Assembly (NCBI GenBank): GCA_021234155.1
Contig: JAJEKV010000074.1
Location: 2,736,877-2,800,876, forward strand
Length of the DNA: 64,000 nucleotides
Origin: Isoetes taiwanensis
Lineage: Eukaryota > Streptophyta > Lycopodiopsida > Isoetales > Isoetaceae
Direction: 5' to 3'
In this document: piece by piece, positions 12,991-26,033 of the stretch
How the letters are laid out: each line of letters opens with the position of its first letter
Position numbering within the stretch: position 1 is the first letter of the stretch
The notes under the pieces: generated by a model
What the model saw: the letters and a program-made list of their open reading frames with translations, nothing else
Database searches by the model: none
What the model was told of the DNA's origin: nothing
Translations under genes and position numbers: made by a program

Positions 12991-14500
12991 CGAGAGATGT
13001 ATTTGGATTGGTGAAGGTAGAGTGTCAGCCAGTTTGATCATAGAAGCCTCAAGGCCAAAGGGAAGTAATGAAAGTACGAGATCTTTCATCTGGAAGGATG
13101 CACAAGTTAGGTCTTAAGCGTCAAGGGGTAGAAGCATGAAAGGTGATTGAATTTTTTGTATATTGATGTAAAAATTTGAGCTAGGTTAAAGTGTTTGTAA
13201 TGTACATTTTGAATTTTACATGGAGGTTGCCTATATCATTAATAAAAGGCGGTTGGCGTACAATATTCTCCCATAATTATACAAATCCTCGAAATCTTGT
13301 ACTAGCTTCTCTATCAATAAAATCTAAATATCTTACCTGCTTGTGGAAAAAAAAAAACTTTTAGGCACATTTTGAACATTACTTAATCGATCAAACATGG
13401 CTGGGTTCTACCTCAACGAAAACTTGGCGAATCGATTATAAATTTTGCTCTTAAATGAATGCATTTCAAGAAACAAATGTATCTTGAACAAATCCCTTTC
13501 CTTCAATGATAATACAAATCCTTTAATTAGTACAAATCGGTTTAATGTCGATTTCTTGTCGCGAGATGTTATCCCCTTCTGCCAGAATGGATCGATGTCT
13601 TAAAGCACGGTTGAAGAAGAAACTATGGAAGAAGGATTGGTTATCATGCAAGCACTTGAGGAATTCGACATCGGGTTGATTTCAATCCTCTGTTGATGAA
13701 GTTTAGGAGAAACCTTTGTTACAAGCGAGGCAAAGAAAATGCAGCCAATGAGAGGGTTTGTAAAAGTGGATAAAGTGACAAGCCAATTAGAAAGAAGGTG
13801 AATGTACGTAAATCTCATAATGAATAAATTATCTGAATTTGACTCCAAAAGCGGCAAAATTATATTTGCAGAAGAAGATGGGGACAAAAGATTGCAGATT
13901 CCTAGCTGAGCGGTCATTTTAGAGTACCGAGAGGCTATCATTGAAAACAGTCGGTAAAGAATTTAAGGATGGCCTCCAAAGGCGTCAAAATGCAAATAGC
14001 AATGGCGGACTTGTTGCAAAGCGTGCAGTACTATCTATGGTGGTTGGAGAGGAAGGAGAATTCTGAGGAAGACTTCACTACTTGACTAAGTTAATACATC
14101 CTAGAAATATGAAACTAGCGGTCGAGAGAAGGAAAAGAATGTCACTTAGGTGGAACAAATCTCACATGGGCTGCTTGATTTAGAAATCGAGAACAAATCT
14201 GATAGATCCGGGCTATGAAGGATATGGTTTATGGAGTTTTGGTTAGATAACTCAAGGTTTCAAAGTAGAGATGTCATGAAGAAGAGGACACAACCAATTC
14301 AATATATTGACATTACGAATGCGGTAATTTAGGCACATAATTGCATCTTGTTTTTGAATAAAAGAATGTAAAGTTTGTAGATTTCTTTACTTTTTGGCGA
14401 ATAAAGATGTCTTTTATTTTGCCTTGATGTAAGGTTTATATGAGATTTCTTTACTTTTTGAATGTAAATATGAATCTGATGCGCCTAGTTGTTCTACATG
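12991..14500. other. No recognisable gene
   Basis: A plus-strand AATAAAA-like signal near 13.31 kb is followed by a run of 11 A at 13348-13358. This could be the polyadenylated tail of a retroelement, but no coding sequence in front of it was recognised. The 113-residue frame at 13600-13941 (-) has no recognisable motif. Confidence 0.35.
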
Positions 14501-14517
14501 GAAATATCAAATTATTT

Positions 14518-14622
14518 CATGGCAACATTACATGTATATTTGTTTATGTATGTTACGGATGTATATTTGTTTTACATGTATATGCGGATGTATATTTGTT
14601 TACATATGCGGATGTATTGTAG
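14518..14622 (+). repeat. Short tandem repeat, GATGTATATTTGTTTA-type unit
   Basis: Three imperfect copies of a roughly 25-35 bp unit built on (GCG)GATGTATATTTGTTTACAT follow one another. It is an ordinary AT-rich minisatellite. Confidence 0.6.
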
Positions 14623-14639
14623 ATGTAGGCATTAACTAA

Positions 14640-17150
14640 GAAGAATTAGTGTGGAGATGTATTGTTTGTAATTATGTGACTTCATAGTAAATGAAATAAA
14701 ATTCATGTCGGAATGTACATGTATGGGAGTTTAGGGTCTTGAATATGTAAAAGATTTGTATATAGTATATATGTAATGTAATGTAATAGGGTATTAATTT
14801 TATTTCTTTGTAATTTCTGGTGGATTATTCAATTTTGTGGGTCAGTGTCGAGGTTGGATTGACTGAGCAATTTGAATACTTAAAACTTCTTGCATTAGAA
14901 AGCTAAAGGAAAAGAAACACATGTTGTTAGTGAAACATGAGCAATCCAGTCTGTACCATGAGGCATTTAAATTTGATGGGGTCAAGACTCCATAGAAAGT
15001 GTTAGATTGCAATTGTGGTGTGTCTTGCTCCCGGAAGCTCATCTTTGGAATATGTCAGCGAAGGACCAGACATTTGATAATGTTAACATTTTAGAGGAGC
15101 TATGGTATGTAATGAGGAGGCGGCCCAGAACCTTGAAGTGGCACCACAATGTATCAAATCAGATTGTGGAAATAAGTGGGAAGCAATTAGTAGGTTATTG
15201 TCCAAGAGAATACAAAAGGAAGCGAGATTGATAAAGCTTGATTGGCAGTCTATAGTTCACGTTAATGAGCCCTCGAAGAAAGGAACTTCCACGAAGTTAA
15301 GCTAATTGACAAGAAGAAGCATCAGGTAATATGTTGGAATGCCATGTTTTACGATCATATATGATTTGTATATCACTAGCATGGCACATTGGCCGGAGCA
15401 AACAATTCAAAGGAATCCATATGAAGAGTCTTAAGTGATGATCTGAAGTATTATCAGTTATTGATTTCTGAGGAGAATTATACTTTGAAGCCATTCAAGC
15501 TGAAGATTCAAGCACAACATTGGTACAATGAACAAATGGTACCTTGGTCCACATCCGATGTTCAAAGTGCAATTAAAATACTGAGGAAATGTGTGCACTT
15601 CTTTGTTGGATGACAAAACACATGATACTCACTTTGTACAAAAAGCATTCAGATGCACCTCAATTGTTTGAAAAGTAATTCTTTGGTCATATAAATACCA
15701 TGGTTGGTCTATGATTGTCTGCGGCCAATTCAAGTCGAGGAAGAGCTTTCTATCATGTAGCTAGGGTATCATCAAGAGCATAAGATCGAGAATGCTGCTT
15801 TGAATTTCTTACAGCTCGAGGACATGGGAAGAGGGCACACATGGCGGAGGAGAAAGGAGCCATAGCCAAACTAAAACAAGTGAGCCTAAAAGAAAAAGGA
15901 TGGAAAGTGAGTAAAAATCTTGAGGAGCTGCATGTAGGGATTCTTGAAGAAAGTTCGGTGAGAGAAAGGGTATTTTTGGAAGGTGTACGACATTGGCCCG
16001 GATTCCCAAGGGTGCCGATGCTCGAGTAGAGAGGTGCAATCTCTTCAAGGCAAGTATCATCCATAGATCCAAATGATCAACAAAGTTAATGTGTAGATCT
16101 CTTTCATGTTTTGCCAGGCATGCATCAATTTTTGATTGGCTGCTTGTGAGAATCGTCTTTGTGGCGGTGGGAGTTGAGAAAACTGAGGCTACAAGCAGGG
16201 GACAATGTTGAAAGAGATGGAGTCTGAAGCCCCAGGAAGGAGAGGACTTGGTAGACCGTGATGATAATGGATGAAACTGATCACGAGGTTGGAGATTGTT
16301 ACACATCATTCACATCGGACAATTATGAAAAGAGGTCCTTATTATCTAATCAGGAGTGCCACGAAGTGAAACACTGCCTGAAGAAGACACCAAGGATGAC
16401 TATGAAATGAATTTTATTGTGGTAATGAAGTTATAAGAACATTGCTGCTTTGAATTGATTCCTGGTTTGTCAAAATCTGAGGCTTATTCAAGGAAAGGTT
16501 TAGCACATCATCTAAATTGAGTAATTGGGGTAGAGATTTCCCGTGGAGCAGATCAAACATAAGATTAAAAGGTACATCTTATGCATATAGGTACGACTAA
16601 CTATTGGCATGAAATGTGAAGTTGCAGAGATTGTAGAATCATGATAAGTTCATTTTGTTTGATAACTTATGCGCTAGGCATGGGGCTGTAAGAATGTGGG
16701 AATGAGGCAGATTAAAACCACAGAGCATTATAATGTTCTGCCTTTAAAAGCCCCATTATACTTAGTGTAGAAGTTCAATTGGTTTTCCACTGTTGTTAGT
16801 CTCCCTCAGAATGGTCACGCCGAGAATTGAGTTTGCATTTGAATTAGGGATATGGATTGTGATGATCTAGTGATTCGATCTCCTCCATACATGAATCAAC
16901 AGTCCAACCACAGGTAAAAATTTTATCCCTATCTATTCCCTTCTCCTATTTTGATGATATGGCACCATTACCATACCAATGATTTGTTTCATAACCAATA
17001 GATTTGTGCAATGATTTGTTCAGCAACATCTTTTCTTAGAAATCCTATCCAGCATCCTCTTTTCATTTAATTGGCCAATGGTTGATCTTTGTATATATCC
17101 CACAAGCTAACAAAGGAAAGGAGCTATACGCCAATGTGGAATATTCAGCA
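14640..17150. other. Eroded sequence with unassigned open frames
   Basis: Overlapping frames on both strands at 15.75-16.31 kb (minus 103 and 166 residues, plus 62 residues) are the longest. The plus reading is charged (MAEEKGAIAKLKQVS...) and the minus reading is serine-rich. Neither matches a family I know. The remainder has only short frames. Confidence 0.35.
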
Positions 17151-17159
17151 CCGTATGAC

Positions 17160-17360
17160 AAAGGAATATTCTTGATATGACGCTAAAGAATGTTCGCTCA
17201 ATGCAAAAAGTGTTACTTTCAAAACCAGGGTATTTCAGCGCAACTGTGGTGCATGAAACAGCTAAAAGAATATTCCTTTGAAGGTAATAGGAATATTCAC
17301 GATAACTAGAGTGCTAAGGACTCAATTCCAACAATGCAATAAGGAATATTCGCTCAAAAT
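17160..17360 (+). repeat. Cluster of dispersed GGAATATTC palindromic motifs
   Basis: AGGAATATTC or its close variants recur at about 17163, 17270, 17288 and 17341, with near matches such as AAGAATGTTC between them. GAATATTC is itself a palindrome. The clustering in 200 bp is visible but no element ends were found. Confidence 0.4.
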
Positions 17361-17499
17361 AATGAGAATGTATTCATACATTATCTCTATATTGTTGACT
17401 CAACTGCAAACACAATATACATAGGCACACCAATATGCCTGCTGTCCATTTGTTTAATTTTGTTGATTTGGCGGTGTGATTTGGCAATTGTTAGAGGCC

Positions 17500-18430
17500 A
17501 TTGAATGCATAATGGGATGTTTGACCCATTACTAAAAAAGGGTGGACTAAGTTACATCGCGGGCTTGATTTAGCAAACCGCGGCACATGGCGAGATTACA
17601 AGCCGGCCGAGCCTCTTTCAGCATCAATCTCTGTCACGCTACTCGATAACCGGCGAGCCTATTTATATATGTGAGGATATTGCTAACTTTATTATTGCGG
17701 GGTTGTGCTAGGGTGTGAAATCATTAAGCGTTCATCCATACAATTCCCAAAACAAAGTCATTATGCATCACAAACATCCTTTTATTCCCAAAATTACGCC
17801 TGTGGCTTCTACGTTAGTCCCCATAAATGCATTAATATATTTCACTCCTTCCCATTAGTCCATCTCCTTCCGCAGCCATGGCCAGTTCAAGACCACACTC
17901 GTGAACACTATCCCGGCGTTTGTGTACCTTCTCCCCGCCCGACCGCGATTCTGCTCTCTTTTATAGGAGAATCGTGAAAGCCACTCCGGGAATTACTTAG
18001 ATTCTGATGGAGAGTTCCTCCACCATAGGTGGAGAAGCTCGTTATTGGATCAATGGGGCTGTAAACCCGTTCGGGTGGTAGTGGGTATAGAGGCTTACCT
18101 CGGCGAGCTCTCGAAATGAAGATGTATGTATGCCATGGAGGTTATTCTTCATAGAGAGGGTATGGCACGAGAGATCAAGCCTTGTTTTTGTAATCCTGGA
18201 CAATTTTTTTGTAATCCTTGTAGTATTCTTTGTAAAAAACTTTTAATTAAACGTGTAGTCCTTGTCCATTTTTTGTAAAGCTTTTTCATTAATGAACTCC
18301 TCTTCTCTATAGTTGTTGTGACTATTTTTTTTGCTTTTAATTGTTCTCTCGAAGTTTCCATCGTTCTTTTAGTTAATCGAACTATTTCTATCCTTTCTCG
18401 TATAGATATAAGAAACATGTTTGGTACTTA
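17500..18430 (+). other. Possible retroelement leader; otherwise unassigned
   Basis: A TATA-like TATTTATATATG at about 17660, followed by an ATG at 17878 (ATGGCCAGTTCAAGACC) and an open but soon-interrupted frame, resembles an LTR promoter plus gag start. No gag or pol motif follows. The basic 89-residue minus frame at 18149-18418 is low in complexity and not recognisable. Confidence 0.2.
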
Positions 18431-18739
18431 GTTTGCAACTCAAGTTTTTGGTGCAACTCAAGTTAATGATGCTTTTTTGTCATTAATTATAAAATGCAAA
18501 GTACAATTCTTTGAAATAGTATACCAAAACAAACATTAAAGCCAACAAGGAATTTCAAGGTGCGAGAATTTATGATCCGCACACTAACAAAATATGGTAA
18601 CCAAAGACCAATAGGAAAATATGTTTGAGTATTTTTCTTTAAATGCATCTTGAAGCATCACGAAGCATCTGCCAAAAATTTACGGATGTTGGTCCGTAAA
18701 CCTCTTTGAACAATACCATCTGCATGAAATGAACACTAA

Positions 18740-19185
18740 ACTGTTAGGGTGTGTATACCACACCAAACCATGCACCATACCATGCCCCACACTATCATAT
18801 TCATTAGAACGGGCACATCCCACCACACACCACACCATTCACCACACACCACACCACACACCACACCATTCACCACACACCATACACCATAGACCATACA
18901 CCAACTATCATATTCACCGTAAGCAGCACATCCCACCACACACCACACCATTCACCACATACCCCACCACACACTCCACACACACCACACCATTCACCAC
19001 ACACCATACACCCATAGACCATACACCAACTATCATATTCACCCGTAACGGATGTGGTGTGTGGTGAATGGTGTGGTGGTGTGTGAGGTGTGGTGGTGGG
19101 GGTGGTGGTGGTGGTGTGTGTAGTGGTGTGTGGTGGTATAATGTGGTGTGGTGGAGTGTGGTGGGGTGTGGTAGTGTGGTGTTGA
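18740..19185. repeat. CACCACAC satellite with internal strand inversion
   Basis: From 18.75 to 19.05 kb the plus strand is built of CACCACACACC-type words. A higher-order unit beginning ACTATCATATTCA starts at 18791, 18904 and 19029 (spacing 113 and 125 bp). Just after 19.05 kb the composition flips to GTGGTGTG on the same strand, including a segment that is the reverse complement of the CCATTCACCACACACC block. The H/T/P-rich frames here are low-complexity artefacts. Confidence 0.85.
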
Positions 19186-19299
19186 AACAATCGAAACAAT
19201 CAAGTAATGTTGTAACAGTCGAAACAATCAAGTAACTATTTTGATTGACCAAAAAGGGTACAAGGGTTCTTTAAATCGAAATCTTTTTTTCTTCAAAAA

Positions 19300-20290
19300 A
19301 AAAAAAACTTACATAGTCATAAAGTATACTATCAGTAGTATACTATTCAGCATAGTGTCATTTACACATTCCTTATGATAGAAATGTGAACACAAATGTG
19401 AACAAAAGATATATATAAGCCTGTTACATAGTTCATCTTGCAAAATCGGATACTCGGACTCATGATCACCGTAAATCGAGGGGATTGGGTTGATCATGCT
19501 CTTCGGATTGGCATCACAATGCATGACCAAAGCATCTATTAGAAATTGTCGTCGTGCGGAAGTGGCGTATTCATGAGAGAACCATTTAGATGTAATCTGT
19601 GACATCCATAAATAAGGTTAGAAATATTTAAAGGAACATGAGATGCAATTACATACAAGGGAAGGCATACAACTTACTTCCATATCTCTACCGGAGACAA
19701 GAGCTTCAACATATTTGTGCATAAATCCCATCACATACAACCCACATGATGTTAAATCGGGCTGCTTGTGGCACCTCTACTTGCTGAATCCAATTAACAT
19801 TATTTCTCTTCATGAAATCGACGCCGATCGATGTGGTTAACATTTGTGTGTGCAGCCTACATATCACGAAATTTAGCAGACCGAATTAGCGAAGAAAAGC
19901 AAAGCAACAACTTAAAGTATTACATACCCTTTGATTGCTTTATCGCTCGTCGTGATAACCCGTAAGAGGATTCAAGACGTGAATTCTCGGTGCGTGTAGG
20001 ATCTTGAATCGAAGCGAAGGCGAAAAAAAGCAAAGACAAAATGGTCATTCTCAAGGATAGGTGCAAGGATATGATGGCATTTAGCTACCACAATCCCTTC
20101 ATCCCTCGATTTCACTATTTCAATGACATTCGGTGATCCTTCATGGTGATTCACCCTTTCTTTTTTTCTTTGGTAGCTTCTCTAAACCTTATATAGTTGT
20201 AAGCAGGATAAAAAAAGATTTTGCTCTTCCACTCGAAAGGCAATGTCTCATACAAGCACCTGGATTAGATTAAGATTAACATTACAGACA
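19300..20290 (-). pseudogene. Ulp1-type (C48) cysteine protease remnant with introns
   Basis: Read on the minus strand, exon A (about 20290-19928) contains FEWKSKIFFYP and then LENDH(F/W)VFAFAS, the catalytic-His box of Ulp1/SENP proteases, which remove or process SUMO-type modifiers. Exon B (19856-19678) carries PQQPDLTSCGLYV, the QxxxxxCGLYV box with the catalytic Cys. Exon C starts at 19596 with ITSKWFSHEY. Introns 19857-19927 (71 bp) and 19597-19677 (81 bp) have GT/AG borders. Intron 2 sits at the same place and phase 0 as in the plus-strand Ulp1 gene at 44.8 kb, so the two are homologous. Single-base shifts inside the exons make it probably dead. Ulp1 domains of this kind are common in plant DNA transposons. 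Confidence 0.75.
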
Positions 20291-20437
20291 AGGAATAGCA
20301 ACAAACACAAGGCCCCCAAAGTTGAATCAGTATGACTTTTTTTCCATAATTTGTTAGTAAAAATCAAGTACTTAAACCAATACGCATTTGTGGGCCAAAA
20401 AGTTTACAAACCATACCTGCTTACGCAACATGATTCA

Positions 20438-20537
20438 GTAATATAATTTAATAGTATAATAAATAAGCATTGTTTTTTAACATTATCTAGTAGTATAGTT
20501 TGATAGTATAATAAATAAATATTGTTTTTTAACGTTA
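20438..20537 (+). repeat. Two-copy AT-rich tandem repeat (51-bp period)
   Basis: Copy 1 (20438-20485) and copy 2 (20489-20537) share GATAGTATAATAAATAA and ATTGTTTTTTAAC with a few substitutions. A simple local duplication. Confidence 0.7.
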
Positions 20538-21929
20538 CCTTGCAATGCAGTAAAAGTGGTTAATTTCTGTTCTTGGTTAAAGCATACGATGTGTAATATT
20601 GCTTAGTATCACGAGTTTAATGGCATAGTATTTCATTACATCTATCTTTCTTAGTATATTAGCATAACAATTTCGAAGCACGCTTGATTTAGAAATATGT
20701 TTCATCATCATGGTTTGATATATTGAAATATTGTTTAGCATAGTATGTATGTGGTTGGGTAGCCCATATATGGGGTCATTGGTTTTTTATGGCCATCATG
20801 CCATGCGCTGTTTTCCTAAGAGTATTGGCTTGTTATTAATGTACTTTTGCTTGTCAATGTCTTGGGGTGGATAATATGGGTAATGGGATCATCAGTTTTT
20901 TTCTGAGCAGGAAAATGAACAGATATTTGAATATGTAGTTGCTACGTCATTGCAACTTCTTTAACAGAACAAGAAGTTCAAAACGTAAGCCACAATGGGT
21001 TTCTTTTAGCCTTCAAAGTTGATATTGTTCTGCAGCAAAAGTAATGATAAACTGGATGAATTGAATAACAAATATATTTAAGAAATCATATCTACAGTGC
21101 AAATCACAGAGGAATTGAACTCCATAACTTCAGAGGAATTGATCAGAACATGCATCCGCTATTGTAAATTTTCTAGCTTTAACATTCGTTTTTACAACCT
21201 CTGAGAAGCACAAAAGAAGCTTTGAACAAATTTCCTTAACTGAAGGAAAAGCAGATTGGTATCTTAGAAACTAAAGACAAGCAGCAAAATTTTTACAGAT
21301 GTCCTTCCAGTCTGCAGACATAATGCCATAATAATAGGCCGTCCAGAATGATATCGTTCAACTAATATAGATAATTGAGAGTTAATGATAAACGAAAAAA
21401 GAATTGACGCAACCAAGCATCCCAAACTTCAAATTTTCTCTCCATGAGACAATATTTTTGAAAAATGAAGATATTCTGGCAAACCTTGTCTGAGCCGGAC
21501 CAAACTTTTACTCTCATACTGCAGTCCAATGCAAGATGCTGGGTGGCAGTAAAACTTCGAAAATGGGATAGCTGCGGTTGTTTCAAACTTTGCCCTTCAT
21601 TTTCTTTTAATGGCTGATCAAAGTTTCTCCATCAATCCTTGCATGCCGCTACAGCATTGCCTCGCTCATTCACAAGATTAGAGAATAGTACCTGCCAGAA
21701 CTTGAGGCGTTGGACGGCCATAGCCATGGCTGGCTGCCGGGGCTGGAAGTGTCTTCGTCCTCCACTATGGCAAAATATGGCCACCGTTAGGGTTAGGGCA
21801 GATAAAAGATCCAGGCTTTATGGTTTCCTTTGAACGGCTCAGATGTTCCCTCCATTTTGGTATTCAGTGGAAGGCCCCTTTGATGTGTTTATTGATATGA
21901 ATTATCCCCCTCTCACTTGTATGAGTGTC
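20538..21929. other. No recognisable gene
   Basis: Only short frames such as 21362-21586 (-) and 21639-21833 (+). No motif, element end or repeat was identified. Confidence 0.4.
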
Positions 21930-21933
21930 TTAA

Positions 21934-22085
21934 TCAACCACGGCCATATTTGAACAAAAAAAAATACACGAGGTTTTTGTGGACTTTGACGAATTTTTCC
22001 GTGAGTGTCATGTTAAAGCCACATCGAAGGAAAAAATACACGGAGTTTTTTTTTTTTCATGCTGGTTCAAACATGACCATGGTTG
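21934..22085. mobile_element. Small MITE with inverted ends flanked by TTAA
   Basis: The left end CAACCACGGCCATATTTGAAC (21935 onward) and the reverse complement of the right end (CAACCATGGTCATGTTTGAAC, ending at 22085) agree at 18 of 21 positions. TTAA stands directly outside on both sides (21930-21933 and 22086-22089), with one unmatched T at the left border. The interior of about 150 bp holds A/T runs and no open frame. TTAA duplications are known for piggyBac, Kolobok and Sola3 DNA transposons. The superfamily cannot be told from this copy alone. Confidence 0.62.
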
Positions 22086-22089
22086 TTAA

Positions 22090-24060
22090 ATAAGACGATC
22101 GCTCACTTGCATATGAGATAGTTGGGCATTTTTGGGTTGCCCAAAGGGCAAACCTTTCATTGATGGGTCGACATATGGATTTTTGTTTCGATGGCCGAGA
22201 TAGTTTTGGAGGGTTGGTTGGACGGCAACATTGGCACACGTGCGTTAGTAGCATTAAGAGGATGGGTTGACTGTCATCTGATGGCGTTAAGCGTCACTAG
22301 GATTCAATCTAGTCATTCGAATTAGGGGTTGCATCCCTTTGCTGGGATATGGCATGGTGAAGCTCCATCACAATGTAAGGCATGTTTTGTAAACTAGCAG
22401 GAGTTGCTTTGGCCAACTTCGCAATGGCAACGACACCTTGGTATGTTTCTGCAGAGAGGGATTGGAGGGCTTCATGAAAGTGGGGTGGTGGACTGAGGCG
22501 GTAGTGATGGCAAAAATCCCTGGTTTGCTCTGGTTCTAGCTTCGGAGGTCTTGTGCACGATGCCTTTGGCATCTAACTGGTTTGCTTTTCAAGTGGGTCA
22601 TTCTTCATTTCCTGCGGGGTTTCTTTCTCTAGTTAGCCCTTTAGTTCATTTATGCGTAGCCAAGGGATCCTTCAAGAGTGGATGTCATTCTTGGGCATGC
22701 AATTTTTACTCCATTGGTTTCGACACTGGTCCACGGTTCTGTAGTTTCAGTCTTCATTCTAGCCTGGTCCTCTGGAATTAATCCGTCCAATCTCCTTTTC
22801 TTTTGCATATGGCATAGGGGGTAGACCAAGACCGATTTATCTGCATCTAAGAGCTGTGGACTTGCTCAAATCTCGATTGCAGCAAATTACCTGGTCGCTA
22901 TGGAGCTAAGCCTATGCTACACTCAATCGAACCTTTTTATTATTTCAATTTTCAAGACAAGTTTCATTCTCCATTTCCAAAATATTTAAGGGCAACCCAC
23001 AATGCATTAGCACCCTCCTTTTTTTTATAGGTATTCTCCACTCCTAATAAATTCCGTGGATAGCCAGGAAGCCTTGCATCAAATAAAGTTCCCTAACCAT
23101 CTTGAGTTGTTGCTTCAAATGGTAATTGGGCTAGTGCTTGTGCCTATTGCCATCTTAGATTCCTTGAATTGCCATCATGAAAAGAGGCAGAATCTAACAT
23201 TTTCATATCCATATATAATATATATATAAAAAAAAACATAATTCGAAGGTTTAAAAAAAGATAAACTAAAGGCAAGATAGTAGGAGGATAAAAGAATATA
23301 ATCAATAAGCATTGTGCAAATTATTGTCAATGTCTATTTAAAAGTGCATAATTTTCTTGGAACGACGCCGCCACAACTGACAAGCACTGCCGCTTTATTG
23401 TTTATTAGAAAGAATCTTGAAATCCTTAATCATTTCTTGACGACGCAAGGAATTAGTGGTCGGAGCAGGCTTTAGGTGTTCAAGAAGTTTAAGGGCCCTT
23501 AATAAGAAGTAGAACCCATTGCTATAGTATAACCCGATGCCATATTTTTCTGACATAAATCCAAGTACAAATCCAATGCAGGTTCTCCACCTGACCTATT
23601 GGCTCCCCTGCTTTGACCTTTCTTCATAATGAAGAAAATCTGTTTCAAGTACTACATTTCACCACAACTTTAAAGATGGCCCATTACATAAAAAAATCTG
23701 TTAGAGCAAAATTTCCGACAAAGATTGGTAAAAACAGATATACAATTGGAGAAACAGCCTTGCAGAAAAGATTTGTCTGAAGAAATAGAGCATAGAACCC
23801 CCAATTGGCAAAGGAGGCCCTGAGCCAAAGAAGTTCTCAGAAACGATGGTTCTATTCATCTTTGAATTGAACCATTGCAACATATATGCATTACTAGTTT
23901 ATACATACGAAAGCTAACGTTAATGGAAACTAAATATTTCAAAAAACAGGCTCCTAAGTATATAACATGGAATGATATTTTTTACAACCACGGCACGGTT
24001 TGAAACTATATATACGCGCTAAAATCTACGACATAAATAAAAAGCTTACCTAAAGAGTTT
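22090..24060. other. No assignable gene; one 87-residue minus frame
   Basis: The frame 22309-22572 (-) reads as a plausible protein segment (VVAIAKLAKATPASLQNMPY) but has no recognisable domain and is bordered by stops. The rest is AT-rich and without coding character. Confidence 0.35.
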
Positions 24061-24066
24061 GCGAGG

Positions 24067-24104
24067 ATGGATGGATGGATGAATGGATGGATAGATATAT
24101 TTTT
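24067..24104 (+). repeat. (GGAT)n microsatellite
   Basis: An imperfect run of GGATGGATGGATGGATGAAT-type tetranucleotides ending in GATAGATAT. Confidence 0.85.
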
Positions 24105-24267
24105 TTATATCCACGAGAAGCTGAAACTTAATGGGACCCGTCTTCATCACTGTACATGGTTGAAGTGTGTTCTTTCCCCAGTAACTTTATAATGATCATG
24201 GCCACTTTCACAACAAGATTTTGAACTCATACCTTGGGCAATGCAAGTTAGGATCGGCAAATCAGTA

Positions 24268-26033
24268 TTATCCATAATCATAAAAGACAATATTCAAGTC
24301 GCTTACCTTATGATTGTGCTGAAAGCATGAACGTTGCTTCAAATACAACATGTTTGTTTGATGCACAAAAATTATGGCCGCATAATTTCGTGGTGGCGAG
24401 CCATGCTTCCAAAAAGTTGTGCTCAAGATCATTGCTGATTTCAAGAATTGCAATACTAGAATAGCATAGAGGAAACAACAAGATAATTAAATATATAGTA
24501 AATAATTATTTCAAAAGACCATAATGCATTTGGAAAGATTCAACATGGTTTTGAAACTAGGAGGAAAAAACTTATAGCAGAAAAACCATGTCAAAAAACC
24601 TATACAAGAATATATCAAAGCATCCTAAACAGTAATGTTGAAAATGTATAATAAAAACCATCTCGTAAACTAATAATAATTTTAAAAAACCACTTTAGAG
24701 TATAAAATTAGCATAAAAAATAAGCTATAGGAAGCAGTGATCTAGAAAACTATGGTTTTTGTTGATATTACGAATTGTTTGTATAAAAAACCATACTTAT
24801 ACTGGTTTCAATGGTGATTATTAGTGCGAGTTATTTTTTGGGGGCCTTGTGAAATACAGCTCGGTTACAACCAGGTTATTACCTGCCATAAAGATCCACT
24901 AAGCGGCTACTCATTTTAGAGTTAGTTGCACATAAAATTGCTATGTCAGATGCAACCACTTTCATTTCAGCCGGCGGACAGTTCTTGAATGGCGTGAATG
25001 GCGCGAATTCCATAAGTTTATCCTTGTCATCATTTCTGTTGTCAGATCCAAGATGTTAGTGTCATATTAACAATTGATCCATGACAATAAAGCATAAATT
25101 GATACCTTCCAATCTCTGTTTCAAATGGTTTAGACCTGCAAAACGAAAGTAAAATATAATAAGCTCTTGAAGTATAAGTAAGTCAATGTAAGCTAGCAAT
25201 TACCGATTTTTGCGTGGATGTCCCCCGCCGGTTTGCACTCTCTTTTTTCCAATTTGTTTTGGCATCGGCTTTGACCATAAATTTAGTCGTTGCCTTGGCT
25301 GCAATCTCCAAGGCTTCTTCAACATCATCTAGCTCCTTTGAATCGCCGCAAGTCTCAAGACAAGAAAGTGCTTCATTCTAATGTTTTAAAAGCAAGACAA
25401 AAAAAAAACACGCACACGCCAAAGAACAAGCCTTTTCCTCAACTTGAAAAAAAAGCGCCTTCGTGGATTTGTTTTCAATGTCGTCACCAGCATCTTCAGT
25501 AATTTTATCTGTAAACACGTCAACGTAAGTTTCAAAATACAAAAAAAAAAAAAATTAGAAACCCTGAAAAGGAGAGAGAATTACTTTATGGGCTTTCGAC
25601 TAGTTTGCTCAATAATAGCAGCTCGCTTCAGTGTGGGATCTCTTTTTGGAAAACAACCTCTGCTGCAAAATATTGAACATTAGTGAACTCTAACTACAAC
25701 AGATGCAATCTTAATGTAATCAGAATGTCATCACCCTACCTTCCACATACCACTCTATCTCCAAATCCTGCACTGATTGCTTATGAGTTGTTGCAATTCT
25801 CAAAGGTGATGTAGATGTGGATGGACTTCCAACATCGATAGCAGCAGCATCTTTTGTGCCAGGTTCAGCAATTGGGATGTCTGAGAATGGTAAATGCAAC
25901 CCCATCTCAATAACATTCTTCTTTTCACCTACAACATGAAATTTTGCTATATTCAGAACTTAAGCATAGTGCACGAAACATGAATTGTTTAGTTTACGCA
26001 GGTTTTACTTCTTCCTTTCTTGATACTACCCAT
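24268..26033 (-). CDS. Multi-exon gene of unknown function
   Basis: Short minus-strand exons with good splice borders follow one another. An ATG at 26033 may be split after ATGG (donor GTAGTA). Exon 25928-25740 (MGLHLPFSDIPIAEPG..., EIEWYVEG) has acceptor TTGTAG. Next is an exon near 25660-25580 (CFPKRDPTLKRAAIIEQ), then one near 25500 (ITEDAGDDIENKSTK), then one near 25380-25205 (ELDDVEEALEIAAKATTK...). A 30-bp exon near 25140-25085 (SKPFETEIGR) and an exon near 25040-24890 (FAPFTPFKNCPPAEMK..., SSRLVDLYG) follow. The last is near 24455-24308. Phase fits at several junctions but not at all. It may be the N-terminal part of the Ulp1 gene at 19.3-20.3 kb, which has the same strand, though 4 kb lies between. 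No known domain was recognised. Confidence 0.5.

Noticed and set aside
15809-16309. A 166-residue minus-strand protein
   Set aside because: Overlapped by equally plausible frames on both strands, with no motif and no splice or promoter support.
18729-19252. His/Thr/Pro-rich frames of 60-112 residues on both strands
   Set aside because: Translations of the CACCACAC satellite. All three frames give the same kind of low-complexity peptide.
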